A stretch of 64,000 nt of DNA from assembly GCF_043290135.1 (NCBI RefSeq), contig NC_134704.1:24036001-24100000 (forward strand), read 5' to 3'. Below are positions 26,290 to 35,695 of this stretch, piece after piece. Source of the stretch: Rhipicephalus microplus (lineage: Eukaryota; Arthropoda; Arachnida; Ixodida; Ixodidae). The notes under the pieces are model-generated. The model ran no database searches and had not been told where the DNA came from. It saw nothing but the letters and a program-made list of their open reading frames with translations. The position numbers and the translations under genes were made by a program. The first letter of the stretch is position 1. The number at the start of each line of letters is the position of its first letter.

Positions 26290-26892
26290 CTTAAAGCGTT
26301 GGTGCCCGTCGCGAAAAAACCAGCCTTAGAGTTATCGAACTGAGGAGCTGCCATTTGGCAAGATGTGTGCGGCAGTTCATAACCATCTTTAGTGACTCAA
26401 AGGAGGCACTGCAATTTCTTCTGTCACTGCTACGCCACGGCCCGCATGATAAGCTGGTATTTGATATTGCAGAATAGGCCCACCGCTTACTTGAAAAGGG
26501 ACGTGAAATACTAACTTTTCCCTGGCTCACGAGTCACTGCGGGATTATCGACAATGAACGACTCGATCAAGCTGCCCGTTCAGCCCATCTGAGAATAAAA
26601 CAATCAGATATTAATACCGCTCTCGAGGACTGACGCTGCACAGAAGCTCCGCGTGCTTGCTCGACAATACACCGCGTCGCGTTGGAGCGAGCCGCACTTC
26701 TAGCACACACGGCTGTATTGGCTGTATTCCTTGCATCCAACCCCCAGTCCTCGAATTCCTCCAGAACTTCGCTTATGTGACGCTACGCGTTATGGTTGGC
26801 TGTCACATTTACGCTGGCGTACGCGTTTCGCATAGAGATGGCAGGCACCGCAACGTGTGACCACTGTGCCAGTGTATAAACGATTCAACGTA
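26290..26892 (+). pseudogene. I-group LINE RNase H to C-terminal fragment
   Basis: Plus-strand reading gives RNase H motifs: RVIEL near 26325, ITIFSDSKEALQFL near 26376, LTSHCGIIDNERLDQAAR near 26526, and near the end FRIEMAGTATCDHC (about 26828-26870), the start of the C-terminal zinc cluster. Several in-frame stops occur, for example in place of a residue near 26475. The arrangement equals residues of about 970-1155 of the intact ORF2 at 31879. The fragment ends where the tail of a CR1/L2-like element on the other strand begins, so its 3' part is missing or displaced. Confidence 0.8.
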
Positions 26893-27560
26893 TTTATTTA
26901 TTTATTTATTCATTCATTTATTTTTACATACTGCAGCTTCAATGAGGCTATTGCAGGAGTGAAAAAAAACTACAGGAACAAATGACTATTCATGAGCAGG
27001 CTTCCAAAAATTCTTGAAGTAATAGCGAACGAACACTTCCGGGCAGCATATTCGAGGCTTCTATAGTTGACGGAAAGAAGCTGTATTTGAACATGTCAGC
27101 ATGGTCACTCTTCGCAGACAAAGGTATGGAAAATTTGAGATATGATTCTAGAGTGCTTAAGCGAGAAGAATTGATTAAGTTGTGCAAAAATTTTAGGCAT
27201 TTAACACGGCGACGCTTTGCCAATGTAGTGAGACCTAGCTGTGAAAGGAAATTTGTTGGAGAAAAATGCCTGTCGTATCTCTTGCATATAAAGCGCACAG
27301 CTCTTTTTTGAACAGATTCAAGATTGTCGATGTCACCTTTCTTATGGGGGTTTCAAACCACGCTATCATATTCAAAAATGAGGCGAATAAGCAGTTTGGT
27401 TTCCTGAGTACGATGTAAATAACCTAAACTCTGAAGTGTTTTGATGCATCTGAAATGCAACAAATGTGTGAGTGCCGACAGTAGGCTTTTTACATACGTA
27501 GTCTCTTTACAACGCGCTTGATTAACTTCTATTTGGTAGGAGCGTGCGCTCAAATGGCTA
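26893..27560 (-). pseudogene. CR1/L2-like LINE 3' end (5'-truncated)
   Basis: On the minus strand the frame from 27553 to 26990 encodes the end of a CR1/L2-type ORF2: IRLIFEYDSVV, then a TGA at 27353-27355, then KGDIDNLESVQKRAVRF, FICKRYDRHFSPTNFL, LTTLAKRRRVKCLKFLHNL and SDHADMFKYSFFPSTIEA. The motifs are those typical of the region after RT in this group. The 3' tail is (AAATA/AATGA)n, seen as TTTATTTATTTA at 26893-26922. The 5' truncation lies near 27555. One nonsense change makes it dead. Confidence 0.8.
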
Positions 27561-27653
27561 TGACATATGTGCTTTCGCCTGCGTCACAGCAAGTGATGAC
27601 GACAGCATACCATCATAGCCTGTAATAGCGCAACCCACTAAAGTGTTTCGCCC

Positions 27654-27696
<43 letters not shown>

Positions 27697-28632
27697 AAAC
27701 AACAACAACACACACACACACACACACACACCTTTTACGATATCTTTTAGGCTTGCTACCACGAATGTCATGCCTGGTTTCTCGCTCTAAAGCAGCTTAG
27801 AGAAAAAGCCCGAGCATGGCGCATTCACATCCTACGCTGAATTTGAGAAGCGATCATGTGGTATATAATATTATCACAATGGAAAACTGCTGCAATGTGA
27901 AGAAACACCGAGTCAACATGATTACAAACAACGCCTGAACATACGCGAGCTTCCATACAGGCAATGCGCTCTCCTCTCTTTGCACAGCGTTAATTGAAAT
28001 TGTATCAAACCACGATTTCAGTCACGTTTCATACAATATCAATCGTATGAAACAATATTTGTTATTTTGAGACTTCTAATCTCGAGGGCCTTTGTATACC
28101 ATACAAACAAAGAGACAGCAATCCAGAAGCAATGCAGCAATTTTTTAAAAGTATTCCAACCAGTTCTTGGGTTACTCTATTATTTTTCTCTCTAGGAACC
28201 ATTGTGCGAACTCTCGAAGCTCACGAAATAGCCCAAAGGAAGGCGGTGGTTGCTTCTTTCGCTTATTTGGCTTCTTGTAAGTGTGCGGGACAACTCGATA
28301 ACTATCTCGCGGTAAACTGCCTAGCTCGGAAAATTTGTTCCTTTACTGCCGAACGCAATTTTAAGATTACGAGATAGATTGATACGGCGAGCTGCCTCGC
28401 TCTACTTTTTATAGTTTGTCGTCTTCAAACACTCTTAGACCCAAAAGCGTCGGTGCATCATTTCTACCCGCAAGATTACCCCATCGCAATTCAAATAACA
28501 TTCCTCGGTCTAAAATGTTTTATTAGATGATTGCAAATCCCATTGCTTTGTTTTGATTATTTTACCCTGCTGTTTCGCGTTAGCTCTTTTTTGCCATACA
28601 TGAATGGGTAGCATACATGGCGACAACACTTT
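27561..28632. other. No gene; (CAA)n and (CA)n at 27657-27730
   Basis: Contains a compound microsatellite, (CAA) at 27657-27709 followed by (CA) to 27730. The remaining sequence has short ORFs only, including an 81-codon frame at 28132 with no recognisable domain. Confidence 0.55.
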
Positions 28633-28646
28633 AGTGAATAAAAGTG

Positions 28647-28774
28647 CGAAAATGCTGTAGGCCCGTGTACTCAGATTTAGGTGCCCGGGTTGTCGAAAAT
28701 TCTGGAGCCCTCTACTACGTTGTCTCTCATAATCAAATGGTGGTTTTGGGACGTCAAGCCCCGTATATCATATC
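28647..28774 (+). mobile_element. SINE A insertion with 14-bp target duplication
   Basis: The 3' half of SINE A in forward orientation: GTAGGCCCGTGTACTCAGAT, GAGCCCTCTACTACG, TCTCTCATAATCAAATGGTG, TTTTGGGACGTCAAGCCCC and the ATATCAT tail. It is flanked by AGTGAATAAAAGTG at 28633-28646 and 28775-28788, an exact 14-bp duplication. The tRNA-like head is missing, so it was 5'-truncated on insertion. SINEs depend on a LINE RT; which LINE drives this one is unknown. Confidence 0.88.
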
Positions 28775-28788
28775 AGTGAATAAAAGTG

Positions 28789-29208
28789 TGCATTCTTTTG
28801 TGCTGTGTTTTGTGCAGTGTTTTTACAATGTTTTGTGCAATCATTCACAGGCGCATGATTTTGCCCACCACCATTAAGAAAATACTACGTGATGGCACAC
28901 GTTTTCTTGTAAAAACAAAGAGCGAGAAGAACTCCCGTTTGCGCCAGTGCACTATTTTGATGAATAAAAAAGTAGCCAATATGTGCTCTGTTACAGCACT
29001 ATCGACGCCATAACGACCTCCTTTATACACAACGCCAAATAAAACGGGAGAGTAGCCTCTTTCAAACTTCACAAAAGAATTGTTGCTTTGAAAATGTTTT
29101 TCTTGAATACATATGAGTCAAGATTACGTAAAGGGACACTAAAAACAAATTCACAGCATATTTATACTGAGTTAATGATGATAAGTGGGGCGAATCGTCC
29201 ACCATTCT
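28789..29208. other. No gene; repeat edge at 29132
   Basis: Short ORFs only. AAAGGGACACTAAAAACAAA at 29132-29151 resembles the start of a dispersed repeat seen again near 51657 (GGCACACTAAAGGCCACTAT). Confidence 0.4.
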
Positions 29209-29237
29209 GTCTGTCCGTCCGTCCGTCCATCCGTCCA

Positions 29238-29316
<79 letters not shown>

Positions 29317-29438
29317 GTCTGTCTGTCTGTCCGTCTGTCTGTCTGTCCGTCCATTCGTTCGTTCGTTCGTTCGTTCGTCCATCCATCCATCCATCCATCC
29401 ATCCATCCATCCATCCATCCATCGATCCATCCATCCAT

Positions 29439-29474
<36 letters not shown>

Positions 29475-29514
29475 CCGTCCGTCTGTCCGTCCGTCCGTCC
29501 ATCCGTCCATCAGT
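29209..29514. repeat. Compound tetranucleotide array (TCTG/TCCG/TTCG/ATCC)n
   Basis: About 305 bp of GTCT and GTCC units, then five TTCG units near 29355-29377, then ATCC units with a single GATC interruption, then mixed TCCG/TCCA. Long frames on both strands here are translation artefacts of the repeat. Confidence 0.95.
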
Positions 29515-29656
29515 CATACGGAATTTTCAACCATACAAAAACCACTATAAGGTTCTCTAGTGATATTATTTCCAAGGACATATACACACAACGCCTTCTA
29601 GTAAGCAATTCTTGAAACTAACTAGAAGTGACTACTAGTATACCACAACTAGCACT

Positions 29657-29675
29657 ACTACTACTACTACTACTG

Positions 29676-29712
<37 letters not shown>

Positions 29713-29737
29713 AACTACTATTACTACTACTACTACT
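29657..29737. repeat. (ACT)n microsatellite
   Basis: About 80 bp of ACT with GCT, ACA and ATT interruptions. It abuts the tail of the RTE-like fragment that follows. Confidence 0.9.
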
Positions 29738-29744
29738 GAGGGTA

Positions 29745-30134
29745 CGACCTCCTCCTCCTCATCATCATCACCGTAAGCTAGACTACACCCACTGCAGGAC
29801 AAAGGCCTCTCCCATGTGCTGCCAATGAACCCGGTCATGTGCTTCCTGTATACCATTTTACACCGGCAAACTCCTTAACCTCGTCTGTCCATCTAATTTC
29901 CTCCCTCATGCATTTGCCTTCTCTTAAAATTCAGCCAGTTACCCTTAATGACCAGCGGTTATCCTGCCTACGTGATACGTGCCCGATCCATGCCAATTTC
30001 TTTTTCTTTGTTAACTATGATATCTTTAACGCTCGTTTGATCCCTGAGCCGCAATGCTCTTTTCCTGTCTCTTAAGGTTAGACATATAATTTTCATTTCC
30101 ATCGCTCGCTGCATCGTCTTTAAGTTGAACAGTG
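29745..30134 (-). pseudogene. RTE-like LINE 3' end (5'-truncated)
   Basis: Minus-strand reading gives MQRAMEMKIICLTLRDRKRA and RDQTSVKDII, the end of an RTE-type ORF2 (compare TLRDKKRAEWIRGQTGVKSI at 62131-62412). The 3' UTR block with CACCCACTGCAGGACAAAGG and CCTCTCCCATG is also shared with 61900-61950. The tail is ATC/TCC repeats at 29745-29772. It is truncated at the 5' end near 30134, and no target duplication is evident. Confidence 0.8.
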
Positions 30135-30426
30135 CAGGGAAACAGTGTGTAAATAAATGCAAGAGTCCCCATTGCCCAGAACTCCTGGTATTATAGTCGC
30201 GCTCATTATGACTTGCAACACGACAACACGACCCGTGGCTTCACAAGATCCAAGGTCACCCGCGGCTTCTATTACTGCTTATTCTCACAAACAAATGTAG
30301 TGCACTCACTTGGCGTTGACCCGAAATAAGATGACATAATTTAATTGTTGATATTGAACCAAATGGAAGCCATGCCCAATCTTTGAACTCGTGACGACAC
30401 GTGCTCCCGTGTTGCTTCTAAGTTAT
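30135..30426. other. Left flank of the intact LINE
   Basis: About 290 bp with no gene. It contains the region immediately upstream of the 15-bp duplication. If the CR1/L2-like element at 35711 was inserted here first, this is its original 3' flank. Confidence 0.5.
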
Positions 30427-30441
30427 TCAATTTTCATTTCA
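30427..30441. repeat. Intact LINE left target-site duplication
   Basis: TCAATTTTCATTTCA matches 35696-35710 exactly over 15 bp. Confidence 0.92.
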
Positions 30442-30485
30442 CGGACGCGGAGTCATCCACTGGTCCGCCCAGCCAGAGGTCTGCT
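30442..30485 (+). promoter_or_regulatory. 44-nt 5' leader of intact LINE
   Basis: This is the entire untranslated leader between the left duplication and the ORF1 ATG. If the element carries an internal promoter, as relatives do, it must lie within these 44 nt or extend into ORF1. No TATA box is visible. Confidence 0.6.
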
Positions 30486-31874
30486 ATGGCGAGCTCCTCG
30501 GAAAATCAGCGCGCCTGGCCCAGAACCAGTGAGGCCAACGGTGATAGTCACTGCATCATGGCTGTGGACGTGGAGCCTTCTGCGGCCCTGTCCGACCATA
30601 GACCACCTTTGGCAAGCTCGTCGCGGAAACGAAACACCTGTTCGAGCACCAGCGAGGACACGGAACTGTACTCGGCCACTGGCGATGACTCGTCGGATGA
30701 CGACTTCGAGACCGTGAGAAGCAGGAAGGCCAAAAGAAGAAGTATCAAGCCGTCTTCACCAGCAGGGACATTAACGTCTCAGTCAAAAGGAGAATGCTGG
30801 CCGCACACCATCCTCTTCATGCCCGAGGACTCCACCATCAGCCTTCGAGCAGTAAACAGGCAAGCTCTCTCTATGTACTTTGAGGGGGTAGCACCAAACG
30901 ACATTAAGGATATCCGGGTGAACACGCGGAAGAATATTCTAGCTGTGGACACAATGACTGCCAGCGCCATAGACAAGCTTCGCAGAGTATCAGATTTGGG
31001 AGGCATCAAAGTTCGACCGGTTATTCCAATGGACGGTGCCTGCATGGCGGGAGTAATCTACGACATTGATTTGGCCATAGCAAACTCGGACCTCCCAACT
31101 CTCATAAAACCAGCGAACGAAGGTGTTCTCATCGCGAACGTACTTCGCCTCGGAAACACCCGTTGTGTAAAGATAATGTTCAAAGGAGATTCCATTCCAT
31201 CGCATGTCAAAGTGGGACACTTTCGACATCCTGTTCGACCATTTGTCCCTAAACCACTCCAGTGCCATAACTGCATGAAAATTGGGCACATCAAGAGTGT
31301 ATGTACAAACACCACAGTATGCCCCCGATGCGCTGAGCCGCACACTGCAGACGCATGTCGGGCAACAAGTCTGAAGTGCAGAAACTGTGATGGTCCGCAT
31401 GATGCTGCATCCAAGGAATGCCCTCGGATTAAGAAGGAAATCGCCATTATCAAACAAATGGTTAGGGACAATTCAACCCACAGAGAGGCTGCTGAAAGGG
31501 TACGGCGGCGACGTAGTCGCCGACGGAGGCGTGTAGGACAGAGTGTTGCACATAACCCATTTCCTCCGAGCACGAGTGAAGTAGTAAGCACGAAGCGAAA
31601 TGAAGTGGAGAAGCTCACAGCTGCGGATGAGTGGCCTACGCTTCCGCGTACGCAGCCTGCAAAGGAGCCTCCTGCGAGGCCTCGCCGCCCTACACCTTCC
31701 ACCGAGTCTACTTCCGTTGAGGATGTGTCAAGGGTCGATCGACAGATCATCCCGATGTTACGATCCCTCGTCGCTGTCATGGCAGACATACTAAGAAGCC
31801 TGGGAACTCCAACCGCTCGAAGCGGGTTACAGGTGTTGGACGCGCTGAGCCCAGTCCTCGCCTCCCTCGCGTAG
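30486..31874 (+). CDS. LINE ORF1: Gag-like nucleic-acid-binding protein
   Basis: The 462-aa product should bind the element RNA and form the ribonucleoprotein. The start is ATG 30486, the first ATG after the duplication. The N-terminal ~100 residues are Ser- and Asp/Glu-rich with a basic patch (RKAKRRS). A central region at about 105-255 precedes three zinc knuckles: C260-C263-H268-C273 (CHNCMKIGHIKSVC), C279-C282-H286-C291 (CPRCAEPHTADAC) and C298-C301-H305-C312. A strongly basic run follows near residues 337-350 (RRRRSRRRRR), then a Pro/Thr-rich linker and a hydrophobic C-terminus. Three knuckles plus a basic tract is the usual ORF1 plan in this supergroup. The stop TAG is 4 nt before the ORF2 ATG. 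No lesion is visible. Confidence 0.93.
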   Translation: MASSSENQRAWPRTSEANGDSHCIMAVDVEPSAALSDHRPPLASSSRKRNTCSSTSEDTELYSATGDDSSDDDFETVRSRKAKRRSIKPSSPAGTLTSQSKGECWPHTILFMPEDSTISLRAVNRQALSMYFEGVAPNDIKDIRVNTRKNILAVDTMTASAIDKLRRVSDLGGIKVRPVIPMDGACMAGVIYDIDLAIANSDLPTLIKPANEGVLIANVLRLGNTRCVKIMFKGDSIPSHVKVGHFRHPVRPFVPKPLQCHNCMKIGHIKSVCTNTTVCPRCAEPHTADACRATSLKCRNCDGPHDAASKECPRIKKEIAIIKQMVRDNSTHREAAERVRRRRSRRRRRVGQSVAHNPFPPSTSEVVSTKRNEVEKLTAADEWPTLPRTQPAKEPPARPRRPTPSTESTSVEDVSRVDRQIIPMLRSLVAVMADILRSLGTPTARSGLQVLDALSPVLASLA

Positions 31875-31878
31875 AGTC

Positions 31879-34800
31879 ATGGCAGGAGATCAACAATCGT
31901 TCCGCAAAGACGTCAGAGAAGCATCAGTCATCCAGTGGAACGCAAGAGGACTTAGATCACGGATTTCCGATTTTCGTCAGTATGTGTTTTCTAACCGTTT
32001 CCCAATCATCGTAATATGTGAACCGAAATTATCAAACCCGATCAGACTATCCGGCTACGAATCAATCCCGTCCAAAACCCGAAACGAAAGCAGCAAGGTC
32101 ATTGTGTATATTCGTCGGGAGCTTACCTACATCATTCAACCTGTGTCGCCTCATGATGAGAACCAATATGTTTGCCTGACTGTGAAGCAGAAAACCCTCA
32201 CCTTCACATTAATAGGTGTCTACTTATCTCCCTCAGCCCGTTTTGATTGCCAAAGACTGGATGACATTCTTTCGAGCGTCCCGGATCCGTGGATAATTAT
32301 AGGGGACTTCAACGCCCACCACCCAATCTGGGGAAGTTCAAAAGTCAATACCACGGGCCGGAGGCTGGCTTCATTTGTATCTACTCATGAACTGTCTCTA
32401 CTTAATGATGGGAGCCCTACATTTCTGCGAGGATCAACGTACAGCAGCTGTTTGGACTTGACGTTCGTGTCACGTCGCTTCGCCACAAGCGTTAAGTGGT
32501 TTTTAGACATCGAGACACATGGTAGCGATCACATCCCCAGTTATCTCACCATCGAAGGCTTTGCTAGCGACCACCCGCCGAAAACCGTACGGAGGATCGA
32601 TCTTTCAGCATTCACAACCAACATTGAACACGCTTGTGAAAAAGGCTTAACCTCTGGCATTGAGCAAGCGATCAAACAAGCAGCGCAGAGTGCGATGCGC
32701 ACGCTGGCATATTCTACAAGGCCCTCAGAAACGGACGTGGAGCTAGAGCGACTCCGTGCGACTCGTCGGCGTGCGGAGCGTAGATATCGACGCACAAAAT
32801 CCATTCAAGATCTACGGATGGCCAGGCGCATGCAAAAGAAGATCCAGCGTCGTATAGACAAACTGGAGTTTCAACGGTGGGCGAAATTTTGCGCGAGTCT
32901 AGACCCTCGCAAACCGCTTTCTCAAATATGGCGAACCGTGCGAGGCCTACGCATATTTCCCCAACAACGTTTTCCGTTTAAAGCCTTGGCCCTTTTCCAA
33001 AATAGAAGGGATATCGAGGTAGCGGAAGATTTTTGTAGGAAGATTGCGGGCCCGCCAAATTGCACAGAAGCCCTTACTGCTGATTACACGCCACATTCAC
33101 TTGACCCGCACCTGGACCTGCCTTTTTCAATGGAAGAACTGAATGTGGCTCTTGCTTCATGCAATCGATCGTCATCGCCTGGGCCGGATGGCATATCATA
33201 CCGCCTATTATGCAATCTCGGTGATCGAGCACGAAGTGCTTTGCTGGAAGTATTCAATGAGTCTTGGAGAGATGGAACGGTCCCCAGAGAGTGGAAAACA
33301 AGCCGGTTGGTTGCACTTCTCAAACCTGGAAAATCGCCTCTAGAGCTGACATCATATCGCCCAATAGCGCTGGCTAGTTGCGTAGGGAAGCTGATGGAGC
33401 GAATGATCCTTGCCAGACTCGAGTGGTTCCTAGAACGCCATAGAATATATCCAGACGCCATGGCCGGTTTTCGTCGTCTTCGGAGCTCCATTGACAATGT
33501 CATTGACCTGGTGACCTACGTACAACACCAGAAAATGAGCAGACGGTTATCTGTCGCACTATTTATTGATGTCAAAGGAGCATATGACAATGTTTCTCAC
33601 GAAGCCATACTTGACGCCCTCGAGTCAGTTGGTTTGGGTGGGCGAGTGTACCGCTGGATCCAATGCTACCTACATATGAGATCATTGTTTATGCAAACTG
33701 ATGATGGGCCGACTTCTGAACATTATACACACCGTGGTGTTCCTCAAGGTGGTGTATTGAGCCCCACACTGTTCAACCTGGTTCTGATCGGTCTCGTTGA
33801 ACGCATACCAGATTCCGTGCAGATATCTCTCTATGCAGATGATATTTGTGCCTGGACATCAGGTGTAACACGTCCTCAGGTACGTGCGAGACTCCAGAAA
33901 GCAGCGAATTCAATATCGGCGTACCTTAGAGAACAAGGCCTCGAGATTTCTCCTGAGAAATCGGCGCTGGTCGCGTTCACGCGGAAGGTAATGACGTCAT
34001 ATCCCATCGCCATCGATGGACACAGTGTCTGCTACGCCAGGACCCACAGGTTTTTGGGGGTCACGATCGATCGAAATCTCTGCTGGAGTCCCCATGTGGC
34101 CACTCTAAAGAAGCGCCTAACGGCCATCGCACAACTTTTCAAGTTCCTCGGAGGCAAAACGTGGGGCACATCAGTGCACGCGATGTTGCATTTGTACAAA
34201 ACGCTGTTTCTGGGGTACCTGCGGTACAGCTTGCCGGTTCTGACGAACGCTTGCAAAAGCAGTATACGCACAATAGAAAACGCCCAGGGCCAGGCACTCA
34301 GAGTTTGTCTTGGATTACCACGCTGTACATCAACAGCGGAAACCATCGCAATCGCCAAAGATCATCCGGCCACAGTGCACATTACGTTGGAGGTGCTTAG
34401 AGCTCATATTAGACACCTTGCTCGCGCCCCTGCCCACCACCTAGCTTCGCTTCCAGAAGATCGACCGAGTGCCTCCTTCTGTAAGAGAGTATTGACTTTC
34501 CGTGAGTGCCTTCCAACAGTCTACACGCCTCCGGAACGGATACTAACACCTCCTTGGTGCTTGGACCGACCAAAACTGCGCTTGACAGTGCCGGGGATTC
34601 GCAAGAAGGCGGAGCTCTCGGCGCCAGCTTTAAAGCAGATGATTCTACTCATGCTACACGAAGAATACAAAGATCATGTCAAACTTTACACGGATGGCTC
34701 GACAACTGTTGGAGGATCTGCAGGAGCTGTGATCTTCCCAGCAAGAGCCGAAACCATCCAGTTCAGAACGTCACACAAGACGACATCGACAGCCGTGGAG

Positions 34801-35550
34801 CTCGCGGCACTCCGCAGCGCACTCCGCAGGATTGACCAAGAGACACCACAAAAATGGGGCATTTTTACTGATTCGAAACCAGCTCTCCAATGTCTACACA
34901 ATGCTCTACGTCGTGGACCTCAAGACCAATTGGCGCTCGAAATACGACAACTGTACCATCACCTAATAGACGAAGGACATGACATATCTTTTCAGTGGTT
35001 ACCAGGCCATTGCGGCATCATCGGTAACGAGCATGCCGACAATGCAGCTAAGAATGCTCACGAAAATGGAGTGATGGAACCTATTCCACTATCAAGAAGC
35101 GACGCAGCAGCAAAGATTAATACGCTTGCGCAGGATGTCGCAAGGTCTATGCGGAATACGCCCGGTTTTCTCCACACCCGTCTTCACCGCCTGGACCCAT
35201 GCCTACGACTTACTATTCCATCTGGCCTACCCCGATCCGAGACGACCCTTCTCTGCCGTATGTGGCTTGGGGTGTCTTTCACGAACGCTTTTGCCTGCCG
35301 CATCGGAATGAGAGACAGCGCTACATGCGACCATTGCGACAATGACGAAACAATTGAACATATTTTATGTCAGTGCCCCCAGTACAGCTCTCAGCGACAG
35401 TCCCTCTCAGCAGTGTTTGCTCGCCTCGACGACCAGCCATTCTCTGAGCAGTCAATCTTGGAATGTCGGAAAGATCGAGCTTCACGCCAGAAAGCAACGA
35501 AGGCGCTGATGAAGTTTCTGCAAGCGACCCGCCTCGTTGAACGATTATGA
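31879..35550 (+). CDS. LINE ORF2: APE endonuclease, reverse transcriptase, RNase H
   Basis: A single open frame of 1223 aa. The endonuclease shows N21 (QWNARGL), E48 (ICEPKL), GDFNAH at 142-147 and SDH at 216-218. The RT shows SSPGPDG near 431-438, motif A FIDVKGAYD with D564, GVPQGGVLSP, and YADD at 652-655. RNase H shows D939 (YTDGS), E974 (TAVELAAL), D998 (FTDSK), H1044 (WLPGHCG) and D1054 (NEHADNA), so all expected acidic residues are present. The C-terminal C1150-X2-C-X7-H-X4-C1166 cluster (CDHCDNDETIEHILCQC) resembles that of LINE 1. The protein would nick DNA, prime on the 3' end and copy the RNA. Start: ATG 31879, 4 nt after the ORF1 stop, suggests termination-reinitiation. No nonsense or frameshift is visible. 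Confidence 0.95.
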   Translation: MAGDQQSFRKDVREASVIQWNARGLRSRISDFRQYVFSNRFPIIVICEPKLSNPIRLSGYESIPSKTRNESSKVIVYIRRELTYIIQPVSPHDENQYVCLTVKQKTLTFTLIGVYLSPSARFDCQRLDDILSSVPDPWIIIGDFNAHHPIWGSSKVNTTGRRLASFVSTHELSLLNDGSPTFLRGSTYSSCLDLTFVSRRFATSVKWFLDIETHGSDHIPSYLTIEGFASDHPPKTVRRIDLSAFTTNIEHACEKGLTSGIEQAIKQAAQSAMRTLAYSTRPSETDVELERLRATRRRAERRYRRTKSIQDLRMARRMQKKIQRRIDKLEFQRWAKFCASLDPRKPLSQIWRTVRGLRIFPQQRFPFKALALFQNRRDIEVAEDFCRKIAGPPNCTEALTADYTPHSLDPHLDLPFSMEELNVALASCNRSSSPGPDGISYRLLCNLGDRARSALLEVFNESWRDGTVPREWKTSRLVALLKPGKSPLELTSYRPIALASCVGKLMERMILARLEWFLERHRIYPDAMAGFRRLRSSIDNVIDLVTYVQHQKMSRRLSVALFIDVKGAYDNVSHEAILDALESVGLGGRVYRWIQCYLHMRSLFMQTDDGPTSEHYTHRGVPQGGVLSPTLFNLVLIGLVERIPDSVQISLYADDICAWTSGVTRPQVRARLQKAANSISAYLREQGLEISPEKSALVAFTRKVMTSYPIAIDGHSVCYARTHRFLGVTIDRNLCWSPHVATLKKRLTAIAQLFKFLGGKTWGTSVHAMLHLYKTLFLGYLRYSLPVLTNACKSSIRTIENAQGQALRVCLGLPRCTSTAETIAIAKDHPATVHITLEVLRAHIRHLARAPAHHLASLPEDRPSASFCKRVLTFRECLPTVYTPPERILTPPWCLDRPKLRLTVPGIRKKAELSAPALKQMILLMLHEEYKDHVKLYTDGSTTVGGSAGAVIFPARAETIQFRTSHKTTSTAVELAALRSALRRIDQETPQKWGIFTDSKPALQCLHNALRRGPQDQLALEIRQLYHHLIDEGHDISFQWLPGHCGIIGNEHADNAAKNAHENGVMEPIPLSRSDAAAKINTLAQDVARSMRNTPGFLHTRLHRLDPCLRLTIPSGLPRSETTLLCRMWLGVSFTNAFACRIGMRDSATCDHCDNDETIEHILCQCPQYSSQRQSLSAVFARLDDQPFSEQSILECRKDRASRQKATKALMKFLQATRLVERL

Positions 35551-35695
35551 CACTACTGTGTGCGAGTGTGTGTGTGTGTGTTTGTGCTTCTCTTCCTCCC
35601 TTTTCCCTTACCCCTTCCCCAGTGCAGGGTAGCAAACCGGATATGTTTTCTGGTTAACCTCCCTGCCTTTCCGCATTAAATTTTCTCTCTCTCTC
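35551..35695 (+). other. 3' UTR of intact LINE
   Basis: A GT-rich start with (GT)n at 35559-35582, then a pyrimidine-rich stretch, then CCCCAGTGCAGGGTAGCAAA, CTGGTTAACCTCCCTGCC and a terminal TCTCTCTC run. There is no AATAAA or A-tail. The same 3' end appears in truncated copies at 16216, 19143, 38480, 52020 (minus) and 63570. Confidence 0.88.

Larger units (their letters stand above)
30442..35695 (+). mobile_element. Apparently intact I-group LINE (LINE 2)
   Basis: This is a 5,254-bp complete non-LTR retrotransposon with exact 15-bp target-site duplications (30427-30441 and 35696-35710), a 44-nt 5' leader, uninterrupted ORF1 (462 aa) and ORF2 (1223 aa) separated by 4 nt, and a 145-bp 3' UTR. 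The 3' end is not poly(A): it finishes in a TCTCTCTC run. All catalytic motifs I checked in the endonuclease, RT and RNase H are present, so the copy looks coding-competent. It is inserted in the 3' tail of the minus-strand CR1/L2-like element at 35711-38294. The clade within the I/Jockey supergroup is inferred only from domain order. Confidence 0.95.

Noticed and set aside
31058..31789. 243-codon antisense frame inside LINE ORF1
   Set aside because: Shadow of the ORF1 codon pattern. No domain, and the sense frame has zinc knuckles.
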